The notes under the pieces: generated by a model
The model's input: the letters and a program-made list of their open reading frames with translations, nothing else
Databases searched by the model: none
Told to the model about the DNA's origin: nothing
Part shown: positions 17,197 through 26,919 of the stretch, one piece after another
How the letters are laid out: every line of letters begins with the position of its first letter
Position numbering within the stretch: position 1 is the first letter of the stretch
NCBI RefSeq assembly: GCF_900289145.1
Contig: NZ_OKQO01000003.1
Coordinates: 62,001 to 126,000, forward strand
Length of the DNA: 64,000 bases
Origin: Neobittarella massiliensis (ex Bilen et al. 2018)
GTDB taxonomy: Bacteria; Bacillota; Clostridia; Oscillospirales; Ruminococcaceae
Direction of reading: 5' to 3'
Position numbers and translations under genes: made by a program

Positions 17197-17879
17197 TGAA
17201 TGGGGCGGGCAAAAAACATACATTAAGGTTCGATCCACGGACGGAATTGCTTTTGTTGGTGCTGGCAAATATTGTGGCCTTTACCCAGCACTCCGTATGG
17301 GTTGAAATTACATGGGTTGTTTTTCTGCTCCTGCTGATCGTTGCCTGCGGGTGCCAAAAATCCGCAGGCAAACTGGCAATCGCATTTGGGGTTTGTCTGG
17401 CGCTGCAATACTATGTATTCCCAAACGGGCCAAAAATTTTAGCCAGCAGCTTCACGATCATTGTATCTTATGCAAGAAAGATTTTCCCTTGTTTGATTGT
17501 CGGTACGATGGTTTTACAGAAAACGCCCGTCCGGGAATTGATGGTTGCACTTCGGAAATGGCATATCCCGCAGGGACTGATTATTCCTTTGTCTGTAACC
17601 GTCAGGTATTTTCCGGCCTTGAAAGAAGAAACCGGCTATATCCGGGATGCCATGAAGCTCCGTAATATTCATGGGGTACAAAAAATTGAGTGCTTGTTGG
17701 TGCCGACCATGATTTCTGCAACAACGACAGCGGAAGAATTGTCCGCAGCCGCTGTTACGCGGGGCATTGAAAATCCTGCGCCAAAGACAAGCATGATTGA
17801 AATGAAGTTCGGCGTGCAGGACTTTTTATGTCTGGCGGCAGGTGTGGTTTTCTGTGTGATTTCAATTACAGTGGGATAA
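17193..17879 (+). CDS. ECF transporter T component (EcfT-like)
   Basis: The protein has 228 residues. About five membrane segments and the coupling region with the Ala-Arg-Gly-type motif are present (AAAVTRGIENP, about residues 185-195). EcfT connects the S component to the ATPases. The gene overlaps mptD-like by four bases, and the ATPase start lies 13 bases downstream after AAGGAGG. Confidence 0.85.
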   Translation: MMNGAGKKHTLRFDPRTELLLLVLANIVAFTQHSVWVEITWVVFLLLLIVACGCQKSAGKLAIAFGVCLALQYYVFPNGPKILASSFTIIVSYARKIFPCLIVGTMVLQKTPVRELMVALRKWHIPQGLIIPLSVTVRYFPALKEETGYIRDAMKLRNIHGVQKIECLLVPTMISATTTAEELSAAAVTRGIENPAPKTSMIEMKFGVQDFLCLAAGVVFCVISITVG

Positions 17880-17892
17880 GGAGGTGTTCCAT

Positions 17893-19296
17893 GTGATCCA
17901 AATTCAGGATGTATCGTTTGAATATGAGAAAGAGCAGGGAACGCTTTCCCATATTGACCTAAATATTAAGCAGGGAGAATGTGTTGTCCTTACAGGGGAG
18001 TCGGGCTGTGGCAAAACAACAGTGACAAAACTGATTAACGGCTTAATCCCTCATTTTGTCGAGGGCGGCACTTTATCCGGTACAACGATTGTGAACGGTA
18101 TGGAAGTGCCGAAAACAGAAATGTACCGTCTGGCAGAACAGGTTGGCTCTGTGTTCCAAAATCCGAAATCTCAGTTTTTCAATATTGACTCGGACAGCGA
18201 AATTACTTTTGGTCTGGAAAATGCAGGCGTCGAACCAAAGAAAATCAAAGAGCGCTATGAGGCCACTGTTTCCGCCCTGAAAATTCAATCGCTTTTGGGA
18301 AGAAACATTTTTTCCATGTCTGGCGGGGAAAAACAAAGTCTTGCGTTTGCCTCTGTATATGCCATGAACCCGTCCGTTTTTGTGCTGGACGAGCCGACAG
18401 CAAATCTGGATGCCGACGCGATTGACACTTTACGCCAGCAGATTATCCAGATCAAAGAAGAAGGACGGACGGTTGTTATTGCCGAACACCGTCTATATTT
18501 TCTGATGGACCTGATCGACCGGGCGATCTTCATTCAAAAAGGAAAAATTGTTCAGGCTTTTTCAAGAGATGAGTTTCGCAATCTTTCGGATGAGCAGCGT
18601 ATCAGGATGGGGCTTAGAAGTCTTGTCCATCCTGTGCTGGAGCTGCCTCCCGCCGATCCGCCAGGAGCGCAGGAAGGCTTATCCGTAGAAAATCTTTCCT
18701 GTGCCTTTGATAAGCAGCCGGTATTCAGCGGCCTTGGCTTTTCTGCAAAACGGGGCGAAGTGTTGGGGATTGTCGGTCATAACGGCGCGGGAAAAACGAC
18801 GATGACGCGCTGCCTGTGCGGGCTTTTGAAAGAAGTGAATGGAACAGTCCGGCTGGACGGGCAAACACTGAAAGCAAAACAGCGTAATAAGGCCAGCTTT
18901 TGTGTTATGCAGGATGTGAACCATCAGCTTTTTTCAGACAGCGTATGGAACGAATGTGAACTGGCGCAGCCAGATTGTCCGCCGGAGCGGATTGAAGAAA
19001 TTCTCAGGTCTTTTGATTTGCTGGATTTCAAAGACCGTCATCCGATGGCCCTGTCAGGAGGCCAGAAGCAGCGCCTTGCGGTGGCAACCGCTATTCTCTC
19101 CGACAAGGATGTGCTTGTCTTTGACGAGCCTACCAGTGGGCTGGACTATCATCGTATGCTGGAAGTGAGCAACATGATCCGCAAGTTGAATGATGAAAAT
19201 AAAGTTATCATCATTGTTTCCCATGATTTTGAGTTTTTGGGCCGGACTTGTGATAAAATATTTGATATGGAGGGATGCTCCAAAGAAAGGAGGTAG
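17893..19296 (+). CDS. Two-domain ECF ATP-binding protein
   Basis: The protein has about 467 residues with two complete ABC ATPase domains in one chain. The first has GESGCGKTT, then SGGEKQSLAF and VLDEPTANLD. The second has GHNGAGKTT, then SGGQKQRLAV and VFDEPTSGLD. This fused EcfA-A' arrangement is common in MptD-associated systems. I chose the GTG at 17893 because AAGGAGG ends seven bases earlier; the GTG at 17884 lies within the ribosome-binding site. Confidence 0.9.
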   Translation: MIQIQDVSFEYEKEQGTLSHIDLNIKQGECVVLTGESGCGKTTVTKLINGLIPHFVEGGTLSGTTIVNGMEVPKTEMYRLAEQVGSVFQNPKSQFFNIDSDSEITFGLENAGVEPKKIKERYEATVSALKIQSLLGRNIFSMSGGEKQSLAFASVYAMNPSVFVLDEPTANLDADAIDTLRQQIIQIKEEGRTVVIAEHRLYFLMDLIDRAIFIQKGKIVQAFSRDEFRNLSDEQRIRMGLRSLVHPVLELPPADPPGAQEGLSVENLSCAFDKQPVFSGLGFSAKRGEVLGIVGHNGAGKTTMTRCLCGLLKEVNGTVRLDGQTLKAKQRNKASFCVMQDVNHQLFSDSVWNECELAQPDCPPERIEEILRSFDLLDFKDRHPMALSGGQKQRLAVATAILSDKDVLVFDEPTSGLDYHRMLEVSNMIRKLNDENKVIIIVSHDFEFLGRTCDKIFDMEGCSKERR

Positions 19297-19301
19297 CGTC
19301 T

Positions 19302-20261
19302 ATGCCGGAACTGTTCCGGGAAATGTACTACGGCCCCAATGTTCAAAACCTGGTCGAGTCCGATGATTGCAAGGTCATGCGTTTAAGCGATAATTCTGGT
19401 GAAGGCATGATGACGCTCTATCATGTCTTTCCCGGTGTATTTCTCATGTATAATGATTTTCACATGAAGGAGTGCATTTCGGGTTTCCAGACAGATATGG
19501 ACCTGCTTTGTATCGACCACTGCCGGGAAGGGCGCATTGAGCAGGAAGTCGGCCAAAATGCCTTTAGCTATTTAGAGGCTGGCGATCTTCGGGTGGATCG
19601 CCGCATCCATCATTCCGGCAAGGTGGAATTTCCACTTTCTCACTATCACGGTATTTCCATTGGCTTTCAGATGGAGACTGCGGCAAAGGAAATCCCGGCC
19701 TCTATGAAAGACTTTTCTGTGGATCTTTATGAATTGCAAAAAAAGTATTGCAGCGACCGTACACCCTATGTCATTCCAGGAGAACCGGCCATTGAGCATA
19801 TTTTTTCCGAACTCTACAATGTCCCGGTCAAAATCAAAAAGGACTATTTCAAGATCAAAGTGTTGGAGCTGCTGCTGTATCTGGACGCACTGGAACTTTC
19901 GGGCCATACAGAAGAACGCCCCTATTTTTATAAAGGCCAGGTTGAGAAAATCAAAGCGATCCAGGCACTTCTGACGCAGGATTTGACCAAAAACTATACT
20001 TTGGAAGAACTCTCCGCGCGGTTTGATATTGCCCTGACCCCTATGAAAAACTGTTTCAAATCGGTATATGGCAGCCCGATTTTTACATACATGAGAAACT
20101 ATCGAATGAACTATGCTGCCTCTTTACTGAAATCAGATAAGTCGCTGAAAGTGGCGGAGATTGCGGGACTTGTGGGATATGACAGCCCCAGCAAATTCGC
20201 GTCCGCATTTCATCAGACAATGGGAAAAACGCCGTTGGAATATCGAAAATCAATTATCTGA
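19302..20261 (+). CDS. AraC-family regulator (YbtA/PchR-like)
   Basis: The protein has 319 residues. The N-terminal ligand-binding half is followed by a two-helix-turn-helix AraC domain (about 220-315) with the typical VAEIAGLVGYDSPSKFASAF recognition region. The ATG at 19302 follows AAGGAGG; the longer frame is discarded. YbtA/PchR-type regulators activate siderophore uptake genes when bound to the siderophore. Paired operators at 16463 and 20264 place it as activator of both flanking operons. Confidence 0.88.
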   Translation: MPELFREMYYGPNVQNLVESDDCKVMRLSDNSGEGMMTLYHVFPGVFLMYNDFHMKECISGFQTDMDLLCIDHCREGRIEQEVGQNAFSYLEAGDLRVDRRIHHSGKVEFPLSHYHGISIGFQMETAAKEIPASMKDFSVDLYELQKKYCSDRTPYVIPGEPAIEHIFSELYNVPVKIKKDYFKIKVLELLLYLDALELSGHTEERPYFYKGQVEKIKAIQALLTQDLTKNYTLEELSARFDIALTPMKNCFKSVYGSPIFTYMRNYRMNYAASLLKSDKSLKVAEIAGLVGYDSPSKFASAFHQTMGKTPLEYRKSII

Positions 20262-20263
20262 TT

Positions 20264-20346
20264 GGAATAAAAAAGGCCGTGTGGAGCGGAAAGAAAAATT
20301 GAATTGTGATAGCATTAAGGATGGTTAGCAAAGATTAACCATCCTT
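20264..20346 (+). promoter_or_regulatory. Second AraC-type operator, promoter and leader hairpin
   Basis: The 32-base operator (20264-20295) starts two bases after the AraC stop. The extended -10 TGATAGCAT (20307-20315) has the same 27-base distance from GGAGCGG as at the first operator. An 11-bp perfect stem, AAGGATGGTTA (20317-20327) with TAACCATCCTT (20336-20346), follows in the leader. Confidence 0.8.
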
Positions 20347-20387
20347 ATTTCTTTGCTGGCTAAATTGATCGAGAGAGGTGAATTGAT

Positions 20388-22169
20388 ATGAAGCAGCAAA
20401 AAGAGCATTGGGTCAAAACGCTTTTCTCTTTTGCAGGTCCCTGCAAAGGGAAAATGACCCTCTCGGTTTTGTGTGCCATTTTAAGTGTTGCCGGAGGCTT
20501 TGTTCCGTTTTGGGCGGTGTATGAAATCCTGCTCCTGTTCATTAACCGGACCGCTACTTTGAACAACATCCTGCTCTGGTGTCTGGTAGGAGTAGGCGGA
20601 TACCTGATCCGTGTCATCTGCTTTGGCATTTCCACAATTTTGGCACATATCTCCGCTTACACGATACTGGAAGGCATTCGCCTGAAAATCGCAAACCGTC
20701 TGATGAGGGCGCCCCTTGGCGAAGTAATGGGACGAAGGATCGGTTACTTGAAGAATATTATCATGGACAAGGTGGAGGATTTGGAGCCGCCTTTGGCTCA
20801 CATGATCCCGGAGCTGACATCGAACCTGCTCCTTCCGGTTGCTATTTTTATCTGGTTGCTGGCGATTGACTGGCGTTTGGGCCTTGCAGTTCTGATTGCT
20901 CCGGTTCTGGCTATGATCCCCATGTTCTTTCTCATGCGGAACTATAACAGCCAGTACGCAGCTTATATGGAGGCAAACAATCATGTAAACAATGTCATTA
21001 TTGAGTATGTGGAAGGCATTGAGGTTGTTAAGGCGTTCAATCAAAGCACCAGTTCCTATGAGAAGTTCGTGGGAGCGGTAAAGTCCTTTAAGGACTTTAC
21101 CCTGGCATGGTTCAAGAGTACCTGGAAAACAATGAACCTGATGATGGCGATCATGCCCACCACCCTGTTGGGGGTACTTCCCATTGGTTTGCTGTTGACG
21201 CAGAGCGGGAGTATCACGCCTGCTGAATTGGCGATGGGAATTATTCTCTCGCTGAGTATTGTCGGCCCGCTGATGAAGGCTACTACTTTTATCAACGAGG
21301 CAAAGTCAATGGAATATGCAGTAGAAGCCGCAAATGAACTTCTGAACCTGCCCGTATTGCCAGACTCTGGCAAAATTGTTCCGATCAGGCACACAGATAT
21401 TGTTTTACAGGATGTATCTTTCTCCTATGATGGCACCGGGCAAAACGAAGTGCTGCATGACATCAGCCTGAAAATGCCGCAGGGAAGTTTTACAGCCCTG
21501 GTTGGGCCATCCGGTGGCGGCAAGTCCACCGTTGCCCGGCTGATTGCCCGATTTTGGGATGTGACCGGCGGCAGCATCTCCATCGACGGCACGAATATCA
21601 AGGAACTTTCCATCCGGCAGCTTTCCGAATTGGTCAGTTTCGTGACACAGGACAATTTCCTGTTTAACTGCTCTCTCAAAGAGAACATCCGCCTGGGTAA
21701 TCCAAATGCTACGGATGAGGAAGTATATGCCGCCGCAAAAGCGGCCTGCTGTGATGATTTCATTGTTCGACTGGAAAAAGGATATGATACCCCGGCCGGT
21801 GATGCTGGCAAGCGGCTCTCCGGCGGAGAAAAGCAACGAATTGCTATTGCGAGAGCAATCCTGAAAAATGCGCCTATTGTGATTTTGGACGAGGCAACTG
21901 CCTTCACTGACCCGCAGAATGAAGATAAAATCCAGAAATCCATCATGGCCCTTTCCAAAGGAAAGACCCTGCTGGTGATTGCACACCGTCTGTCTACCAT
22001 TCAAAACGCAGATCAGATTGTCGTTTTGAAGAAAGGACAGATTGTTGATTGCGGAAAGCAGGAGGAACTCCTGGAACGCTGCCCGCTTTATGCGGATATG
22101 TGGCAGGCTCATATTGGTGCAAAGAACTGGTCTGTGGGCGAGAAAAAGGAGGTGGCTGTCAATGTTTAA
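20388..22169 (+). CDS. ABC transporter, fused permease-ATPase (YbtP/IrtA-like)
   Basis: The protein has 593 residues: six membrane segments (about 20-320) and an ATPase with GPSGGGKST, LSGGEKQRIAIARA and VILDEATAF. The usual S of DEATAS is F here. It is the first half of a heterodimer with the next gene, which overlaps it by eight bases. The exporter fold is used for siderophore import by YbtPQ and IrtAB. The AraC and DtxR regulators and the linked ECF operon support an uptake role, but export is possible. Confidence 0.87.
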   Translation: MKQQKEHWVKTLFSFAGPCKGKMTLSVLCAILSVAGGFVPFWAVYEILLLFINRTATLNNILLWCLVGVGGYLIRVICFGISTILAHISAYTILEGIRLKIANRLMRAPLGEVMGRRIGYLKNIIMDKVEDLEPPLAHMIPELTSNLLLPVAIFIWLLAIDWRLGLAVLIAPVLAMIPMFFLMRNYNSQYAAYMEANNHVNNVIIEYVEGIEVVKAFNQSTSSYEKFVGAVKSFKDFTLAWFKSTWKTMNLMMAIMPTTLLGVLPIGLLLTQSGSITPAELAMGIILSLSIVGPLMKATTFINEAKSMEYAVEAANELLNLPVLPDSGKIVPIRHTDIVLQDVSFSYDGTGQNEVLHDISLKMPQGSFTALVGPSGGGKSTVARLIARFWDVTGGSISIDGTNIKELSIRQLSELVSFVTQDNFLFNCSLKENIRLGNPNATDEEVYAAAKAACCDDFIVRLEKGYDTPAGDAGKRLSGGEKQRIAIARAILKNAPIVILDEATAFTDPQNEDKIQKSIMALSKGKTLLVIAHRLSTIQNADQIVVLKKGQIVDCGKQEELLERCPLYADMWQAHIGAKNWSVGEKKEVAVNV

Positions 22170-23910
22170 GTCAATGAAACGCATTATCCGGTGGGCTGGT
22201 AAATATAAAGGCCGCCTCTATCTTGGTTCTGTGTGTTCCTTTTTCAGCAGTTTGTCTACTGCTATTCCTACAATGGCAGCCGCGTTCGCACTGGATAAAG
22301 CGATCCAGGCATACTGGACGAATACTGCGATTGATACTGTTTTAATCTGGCAAATGCTGGGGATCATTATTGGCTCGATTGCATTGAACTTCCTGCTTTC
22401 TTATCTCCGGGCAGTATTGCAGGAGAGCATTGGATATGAAGTGGCCGCCGGGCAGCGTATTCATCTGGGCGATGTACTGAAACGGGTTCCCCTTGGGTAC
22501 TTTTCACAGAACAGTGTCGGTGACATTCTGGCAGGCGTTACCACGGAATTGTCTACTTTGGAATTACAGGGTATGAAAATGGTGGATGTCATCATCAATG
22601 GATACGCAAAGTTTATTGCCATCGTTTTATGCCTGATCTTCTTCAGCCCCGTTGCTGCGGTTATTTCCATTGTTGGCGTTGCTCTTTCAGCGCTGGCTTT
22701 GCAAGGGATCAGCAGACACAGTGAAAAAAACGCTGCAACAACCCATAAAGCAATGGAAGATATGTCCGGCGCAGCGATTGAATACATCCGAGGGCTTTCC
22801 ATTGTGAAGTCTTTTGGACAGGAAGGGGCCTCTATTGAGAACTTTCGTAATGCCAGTAAAGACCTGAAAGATATTCATATCAAGGTGGAAAAAGGCTTTA
22901 CTCCCTTTAACTGTCTGCATTTGTTTGCCTTAAAACTGGCTTCGATGGGAATTGTCTTTATTTGTGCATGGCAGGCGTTGCAGGGACAAATGAGTATGGC
23001 ATTCTTCCTGATGTTTGTTCTGTTCTCTTTTGTGATGTTTGGCAGCGTGGAGAATATCAATGACGCGGCCCATATGCTCGGAGTTGTGGACTCTGCCATG
23101 AATAAGCTGGAAGCGTTGGAGAATGTAAACTATATCGACCGGGACGGCACCGACATAAAACCGACATCCTATGATATTGAGTTTAGGGATGTTTCTTTCG
23201 GATATGACAGCCGGATTGTTTTGCATGACCTGAACTTCAAAATTCCGCAAAATAGCACAACGGCCATCGTGGGGCCATCTGGCAGTGGAAAATCTACGCT
23301 GTGTAACCTGATTGCCCGTTTTTACGATGTTAACAGCGGAATGATTACCATTGGTGGAACGGATATTCGCAGATTTACCTGCGATAGTCTACTCAAAAAT
23401 ATCAGCATGGTTTTTCAGAATGTCTACCTGTTCCGGGATACCATTAAGAATAACATTAAATTCGGCAGCCCGGACGCTACGGATGAACAGATTATCGCCG
23501 CCGCAAAAGCGGCCCGCTGCCATGACTTCATAATGGCTTTGCCAGACGGATATGACACGGTGATTGGTGAAGGGGGTTCTTCTCTTTCCGGCGGTGAAAA
23601 GCAAAGAATTTCTATCGCCAGGGCAATGCTCAAGGATGCTCCCATTGTTATCTTGGATGAGGCAACAGCAAGCATTGACCCTGAGAATGAGCATTTGATC
23701 CAGGAAGCTATTTCTGCCCTGACACATGGCAAAACCATTATTACGATTGCCCATCGCCTGGCTACGATTGAGAACGCCGACCAAATCCTTGTGATTGATG
23801 GCGGAACTGTGGCTCAGAGAGGTACGCATAAGGAACTGTTGCAACAGGAAGGTACTTACAAGAAGTTTATCCAAATCCGCGAACAAGCCGAGGGCTGGCG
23901 GATACAGTAA
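22162..23910 (+). CDS. ABC transporter, fused permease-ATPase (YbtQ/IrtB-like)
   Basis: The protein has 582 residues. Six membrane segments are followed by an ATPase with GPSGSGKST, LSGGEKQRISIARA and VILDEATASIDP, the full canonical motifs. The ATG at 22162 follows AAGGAGG inside the end of the preceding gene; the longer upstream frame is a shadow. The two proteins together form a heterodimeric transporter under the second AraC operator. Confidence 0.88.
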   Translation: MFKSMKRIIRWAGKYKGRLYLGSVCSFFSSLSTAIPTMAAAFALDKAIQAYWTNTAIDTVLIWQMLGIIIGSIALNFLLSYLRAVLQESIGYEVAAGQRIHLGDVLKRVPLGYFSQNSVGDILAGVTTELSTLELQGMKMVDVIINGYAKFIAIVLCLIFFSPVAAVISIVGVALSALALQGISRHSEKNAATTHKAMEDMSGAAIEYIRGLSIVKSFGQEGASIENFRNASKDLKDIHIKVEKGFTPFNCLHLFALKLASMGIVFICAWQALQGQMSMAFFLMFVLFSFVMFGSVENINDAAHMLGVVDSAMNKLEALENVNYIDRDGTDIKPTSYDIEFRDVSFGYDSRIVLHDLNFKIPQNSTTAIVGPSGSGKSTLCNLIARFYDVNSGMITIGGTDIRRFTCDSLLKNISMVFQNVYLFRDTIKNNIKFGSPDATDEQIIAAAKAARCHDFIMALPDGYDTVIGEGGSSLSGGEKQRISIARAMLKDAPIVILDEATASIDPENEHLIQEAISALTHGKTIITIAHRLATIENADQILVIDGGTVAQRGTHKELLQQEGTYKKFIQIREQAEGWRIQ

Positions 23911-23921
23911 GGGAGGTCTTA

Positions 23922-24293
23922 ATGAAACTTCATGCGTCCGGGGAGGACTACCTGGAAACCATCCTTGTTCTCCAAAAGAAACTCGGTATGGTACGCTCCG
24001 TAGATGTGGCCCGGCACATGGAGGTGTCAAAGCCCAGCGTGTGCCATGCAGTGGCTACCTTGCGGGACGGCGGCTTTCTTACAATGGACGAAGATCACTT
24101 TCTCCATCTGACCGACGTGGGCTGCGAGGTGGCTGAAAAAATCTATGAGCGCCATTGCTTCTTTACCGAGCAGCTTATCGCCGCAGGCGTTGACCCCAAG
24201 ACTGCGGAGGCCGACGCCTGCCGGATTGAACACATCATCAGCGATGAGAGCTTTTCGCGGCTGAAAGAGGCAGCCGCACAAGAGCAAGAATAA
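23922..24293 (+). CDS. DtxR/MntR-family metal-dependent regulator
   Basis: The protein has 123 residues. The N-terminal winged HTH (VRSVDVARHMEVSKPSVCHAV) is followed by the metal-binding dimerisation region, with the ED pair at residues 8-9, ERH (about 76-78) and the E-x-x-C-x-x-E-H pattern in EADACRIEH. The SH3-like third domain is absent, as in MntR-type proteins. It follows the ABC pair by 11 bases with AAGGGAGG and probably senses Fe or Mn to control the uptake cassette. Confidence 0.87.
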   Translation: MKLHASGEDYLETILVLQKKLGMVRSVDVARHMEVSKPSVCHAVATLRDGGFLTMDEDHFLHLTDVGCEVAEKIYERHCFFTEQLIAAGVDPKTAEADACRIEHIISDESFSRLKEAAAQEQE

Positions 24294-24389
24294 ACCGAAT
24301 AAGCCAAGCTATCCTGCCCCGCTAAACGGGGAAAGAAAAAAACCGTTGCAGGGCAGGCAGCTTCGTGCGCCCATAATGGACTTTCAGGG

Positions 24390-24759
24390 TACTGCGGCGG
24401 TTTTGAGTAACATCAAGGCCGCCGTTCCTTATGCCCTCGACAAAGGAGTGACGCCTATACGCTGACACGGCGGCTTTAGGAGGGAGCCGCCGTGAAGCAA
24501 AGACAGCTTCGACATAATCCGGCAGGAATTTACCTGCCAAAAAAAGTCTGACCGTTAATCGGCCTCCATCTGCTTATGAACAGGCACTATCGTGGCTGGT
24601 CCATAAGCGTCATAAGTCCTCTTTTAGCAGCGCCAGCCGCCGTTCTTCGGATGCTGGCGCTTTTGCTTGTCGTTTTTTCGGGAATTTCCCCGAACGGTGT
24701 CGCCCACCGCCTTCATTTCGCTTCACCCGTCAACCCGTGAATCGAAATGGAGGTACATA
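24390..24759 (+). repeat. Non-coding leader of sigma module, copy 2
   Basis: This stretch without genes parallels 15310-15680 closely, including the GGCGGCT/AGCCGCC and GGCAGG/CCTGCC hairpins. It also has the terminator-like AGCGCCAGC (24629-24637) / GCTGGCGCT (24653-24661) stem. Compensatory and loop changes are concentrated outside stems. Confidence 0.7.
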
Positions 24760-25185
24760 ATGCAGAAGATCAATCTTCGGGAGCTGTATCCCGATGTGTA
24801 TAAAACCGATGTCTTTGTGGATGTGGCCGAGGAAGTGCTGGCCGCGATCCGGGGCCAGGAACAGGACGATGCCGCCTACGAACGCCGGAAGTTCCGGCAT
24901 AAGGCTCATTATTCTTTGAACCGGGGGGATGGCATTGAAAACAATGCCCTCAACCGGCCGCTCACCCCGGAGGAAATCCTGGAACAGAAGCAGCTGCGGG
25001 AGGAAGTGTACGCCGCGCTGATGCAGCTGACCGCCATCCAGGCCCGGCGTATCTACGCCCGGTTTTACCTGGACATGACGGTTGCCGAGATCGCCCGGAT
25101 CGAGGGTGCTGACCGCCGCCGCGTGTGGGAGAGCATCCGGCGCGGGCTGAAGAAACTGGCACGTTTGTTGGATACGGCCCGATAA
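24760..25185 (+). CDS. Sigma-70-like (region 4) regulator, sigma module copy 2
   Basis: The protein has 141 residues and differs from copy 1 at only a handful of positions. The HTH (MTVAEIARIEGADRRRVWES) and the C-terminus LARLLDTAR are intact. Homology to the other copies stops a few bases after the stop codon (about 25195), where unrelated sequence with the sigma/anti-sigma pair begins. Confidence 0.78.
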   Translation: MQKINLRELYPDVYKTDVFVDVAEEVLAAIRGQEQDDAAYERRKFRHKAHYSLNRGDGIENNALNRPLTPEEILEQKQLREEVYAALMQLTAIQARRIYARFYLDMTVAEIARIEGADRRRVWESIRRGLKKLARLLDTAR

Positions 25186-25419
25186 TCTGACCGCTATTTA
25201 ATCAACTCCCAATTCCCTTTTGTGTTCCCGGAGACTAAAATCCAGAAACCGATGTAGAAATATTCATCTGGGGCATATGATTCCCCCACCTCAAGTCTTG
25301 AAAGTCAATTCCTTGCGAGTTTTCTCTCTTGGTTTCGTCATAGCTGGTCGCTCCTTTCTGCCCGTAGGCATGGAAAAAGGGCAGTCGATTTTCTCGGCTG
25401 CCCTTGTGGGGAAACAAAG

Positions 25420-26184
25420 TTATTCTTCTGCGTTTGAATCAAGTGTTCCTGCACCGTCATCGGTATATAGGTCGGCAGGGATTGAACTAACAGCAAGTTG
25501 TTCTTCTGGCGACAAGGAATTATACCATTCAAGCCATTCAAGAGTTTCTTCGGTCAAGTCAGATTTGCTAAATGACTGTCCATTAAATTCAATGGTTCCA
25601 TTAGAACCTATATCCCCAGAAATAGGGGTCAATGCCTTTAATAAATCTTCGCCTGTAACACCTAACTGAGCACCATCACTTGCAAATGGAATGTGCAACA
25701 AATATTCTCCGTCTACTTCATAAACATAAATATAGATGCCAGAACCAATATCTTGTGTATTGCCCAAAAGGGAAAGGACTTCTTCTCTTGTCATAGCTGG
25801 CTCTAATTCTCTTATCTGTTCAGATGTTACTTGTGTCGGCACGTCAATCTGCTCTTCGTTACCTGGCAATAGGTTAAGGATTTCTTCGGTTAATGGACTA
25901 CTTTCTCCAGCATCGATGGTTTTTACTGCTTCTTTTATTTCTTTGTGGGAGTAGTCGCCCAAATCTTCAACAGGAATACCGAGGGAATTCAGATAATCGA
26001 CTGCCGCATTATATTGAATTGTATCAATAGCAAATGCGGTTAATGGTACCATCAAGCACAAACAAGCCGCAATAGCTCCCCACTTTACCCAGCCGGGCTT
26101 CTTTGCTTTGTGATATGCCCTTGCCTCGTTGATATGATTCTCATTGATGTCACCGAGGACTTCATACAGTTTTTCATTCGTCAT
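25420..26184 (-). CDS. Membrane-anchored anti-sigma-like protein
   Basis: The protein has 254 residues: a short cytoplasmic N-terminus, one membrane segment (about 35-55, AIAACLCLMVPLTAFAI) and a large acidic extracytoplasmic domain. It overlaps the upstream ECF-type sigma gene by four bases, the classic sigma/anti-sigma arrangement. Residues after about 110 contain MTREEVLSLLG, like SmpA-type or calcium-binding folds, but I cannot assign a family. It presumably sequesters the sigma factor until an envelope signal is received. Confidence 0.68.
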   Translation of the reverse strand: MTNEKLYEVLGDINENHINEARAYHKAKKPGWVKWGAIAACLCLMVPLTAFAIDTIQYNAAVDYLNSLGIPVEDLGDYSHKEIKEAVKTIDAGESSPLTEEILNLLPGNEEQIDVPTQVTSEQIRELEPAMTREEVLSLLGNTQDIGSGIYIYVYEVDGEYLLHIPFASDGAQLGVTGEDLLKALTPISGDIGSNGTIEFNGQSFSKSDLTEETLEWLEWYNSLSPEEQLAVSSIPADLYTDDGAGTLDSNAEE

Positions 26185-26741
26185 AGTTCAAAGCCCCTTT
26201 CTAAAAGGTAGTTGTGTAGTTTTAGGCGGATGCGGTTAAGGGTCATTGATACTGCTCCATCATTCATATTGTGTCGGACAGCAATTTCTGAAATGCTATC
26301 TGTGTACCAGTATCGGCTGATAAAAATGCTTCTTTTCTTTGGTGATAGACGATCCAAAAATGTATCAATGGCTTTCGTGAGTTCCTTTTGGTCAAATGCC
26401 TGCTCAACATCATCCTTGCCAGACACCAGGTCAGAAAGTTCCTCCAGAACCACAGGCAATTCTCCGCTACCTCGTTTGTCGGCGCTATTGTGTTTATACC
26501 TGTTAAACGACAGGTTTCTTGTAATTTTTCCAAGGAATGTGGACAGAATGCTTGGCCTGTGAGGCGGCATGGCGTTCCATGCGTTTAAGTAGGTATCGTT
26601 GACACATTCTTCAGCATCTTCCTGATTGCCCAGTATATTCTTAGCAATCGAGGTACAGTAGTTCCCGTATTTGTCAGATGTGGCATGGATGGCCTGCTCG
26701 TTTCTATCCCAGTATAATTGGACTATCTGTGCATCATCCAT
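26181..26741 (-). CDS. ECF-type RNA polymerase sigma factor
   Basis: The protein has 186 residues. Region 2 (AIAKNILGNQEDAEECVNDT, then LNAWNAMPP) and region 4 (LSPKKRSIFISRYWYTDS, then EIAVRHNMNDGAVSMTLNRI) are clear. It is transcribed leftward with the anti-sigma gene. The pair lies between sigma-module copies 2 and 3 and is AT-richer than its neighbours, suggesting separate acquisition. Confidence 0.88.
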   Translation of the reverse strand: MDDAQIVQLYWDRNEQAIHATSDKYGNYCTSIAKNILGNQEDAEECVNDTYLNAWNAMPPHRPSILSTFLGKITRNLSFNRYKHNSADKRGSGELPVVLEELSDLVSGKDDVEQAFDQKELTKAIDTFLDRLSPKKRSIFISRYWYTDSISEIAVRHNMNDGAVSMTLNRIRLKLHNYLLERGFEL

Positions 26742-26919
26742 CGGTTTTCACCTCGCTTCCTTATTTACCTTTTCACCTATATACACAACTTTTGAACTCA
26801 AATCTCACACATTTTTTCAAACTTTTTTCTATCCAATAATACCATATTGTTATCACTGCAGTATATAGCAATAGGACTACCATCCAGTTATGAACGATAG
26901 TCCTACTGCTGGTTGCCTT

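Noticed and set aside
25220-25669. 149-codon plus-strand frame
   Set aside because: Mostly antisense to the anti-sigma-like gene; Ser-rich shadow.
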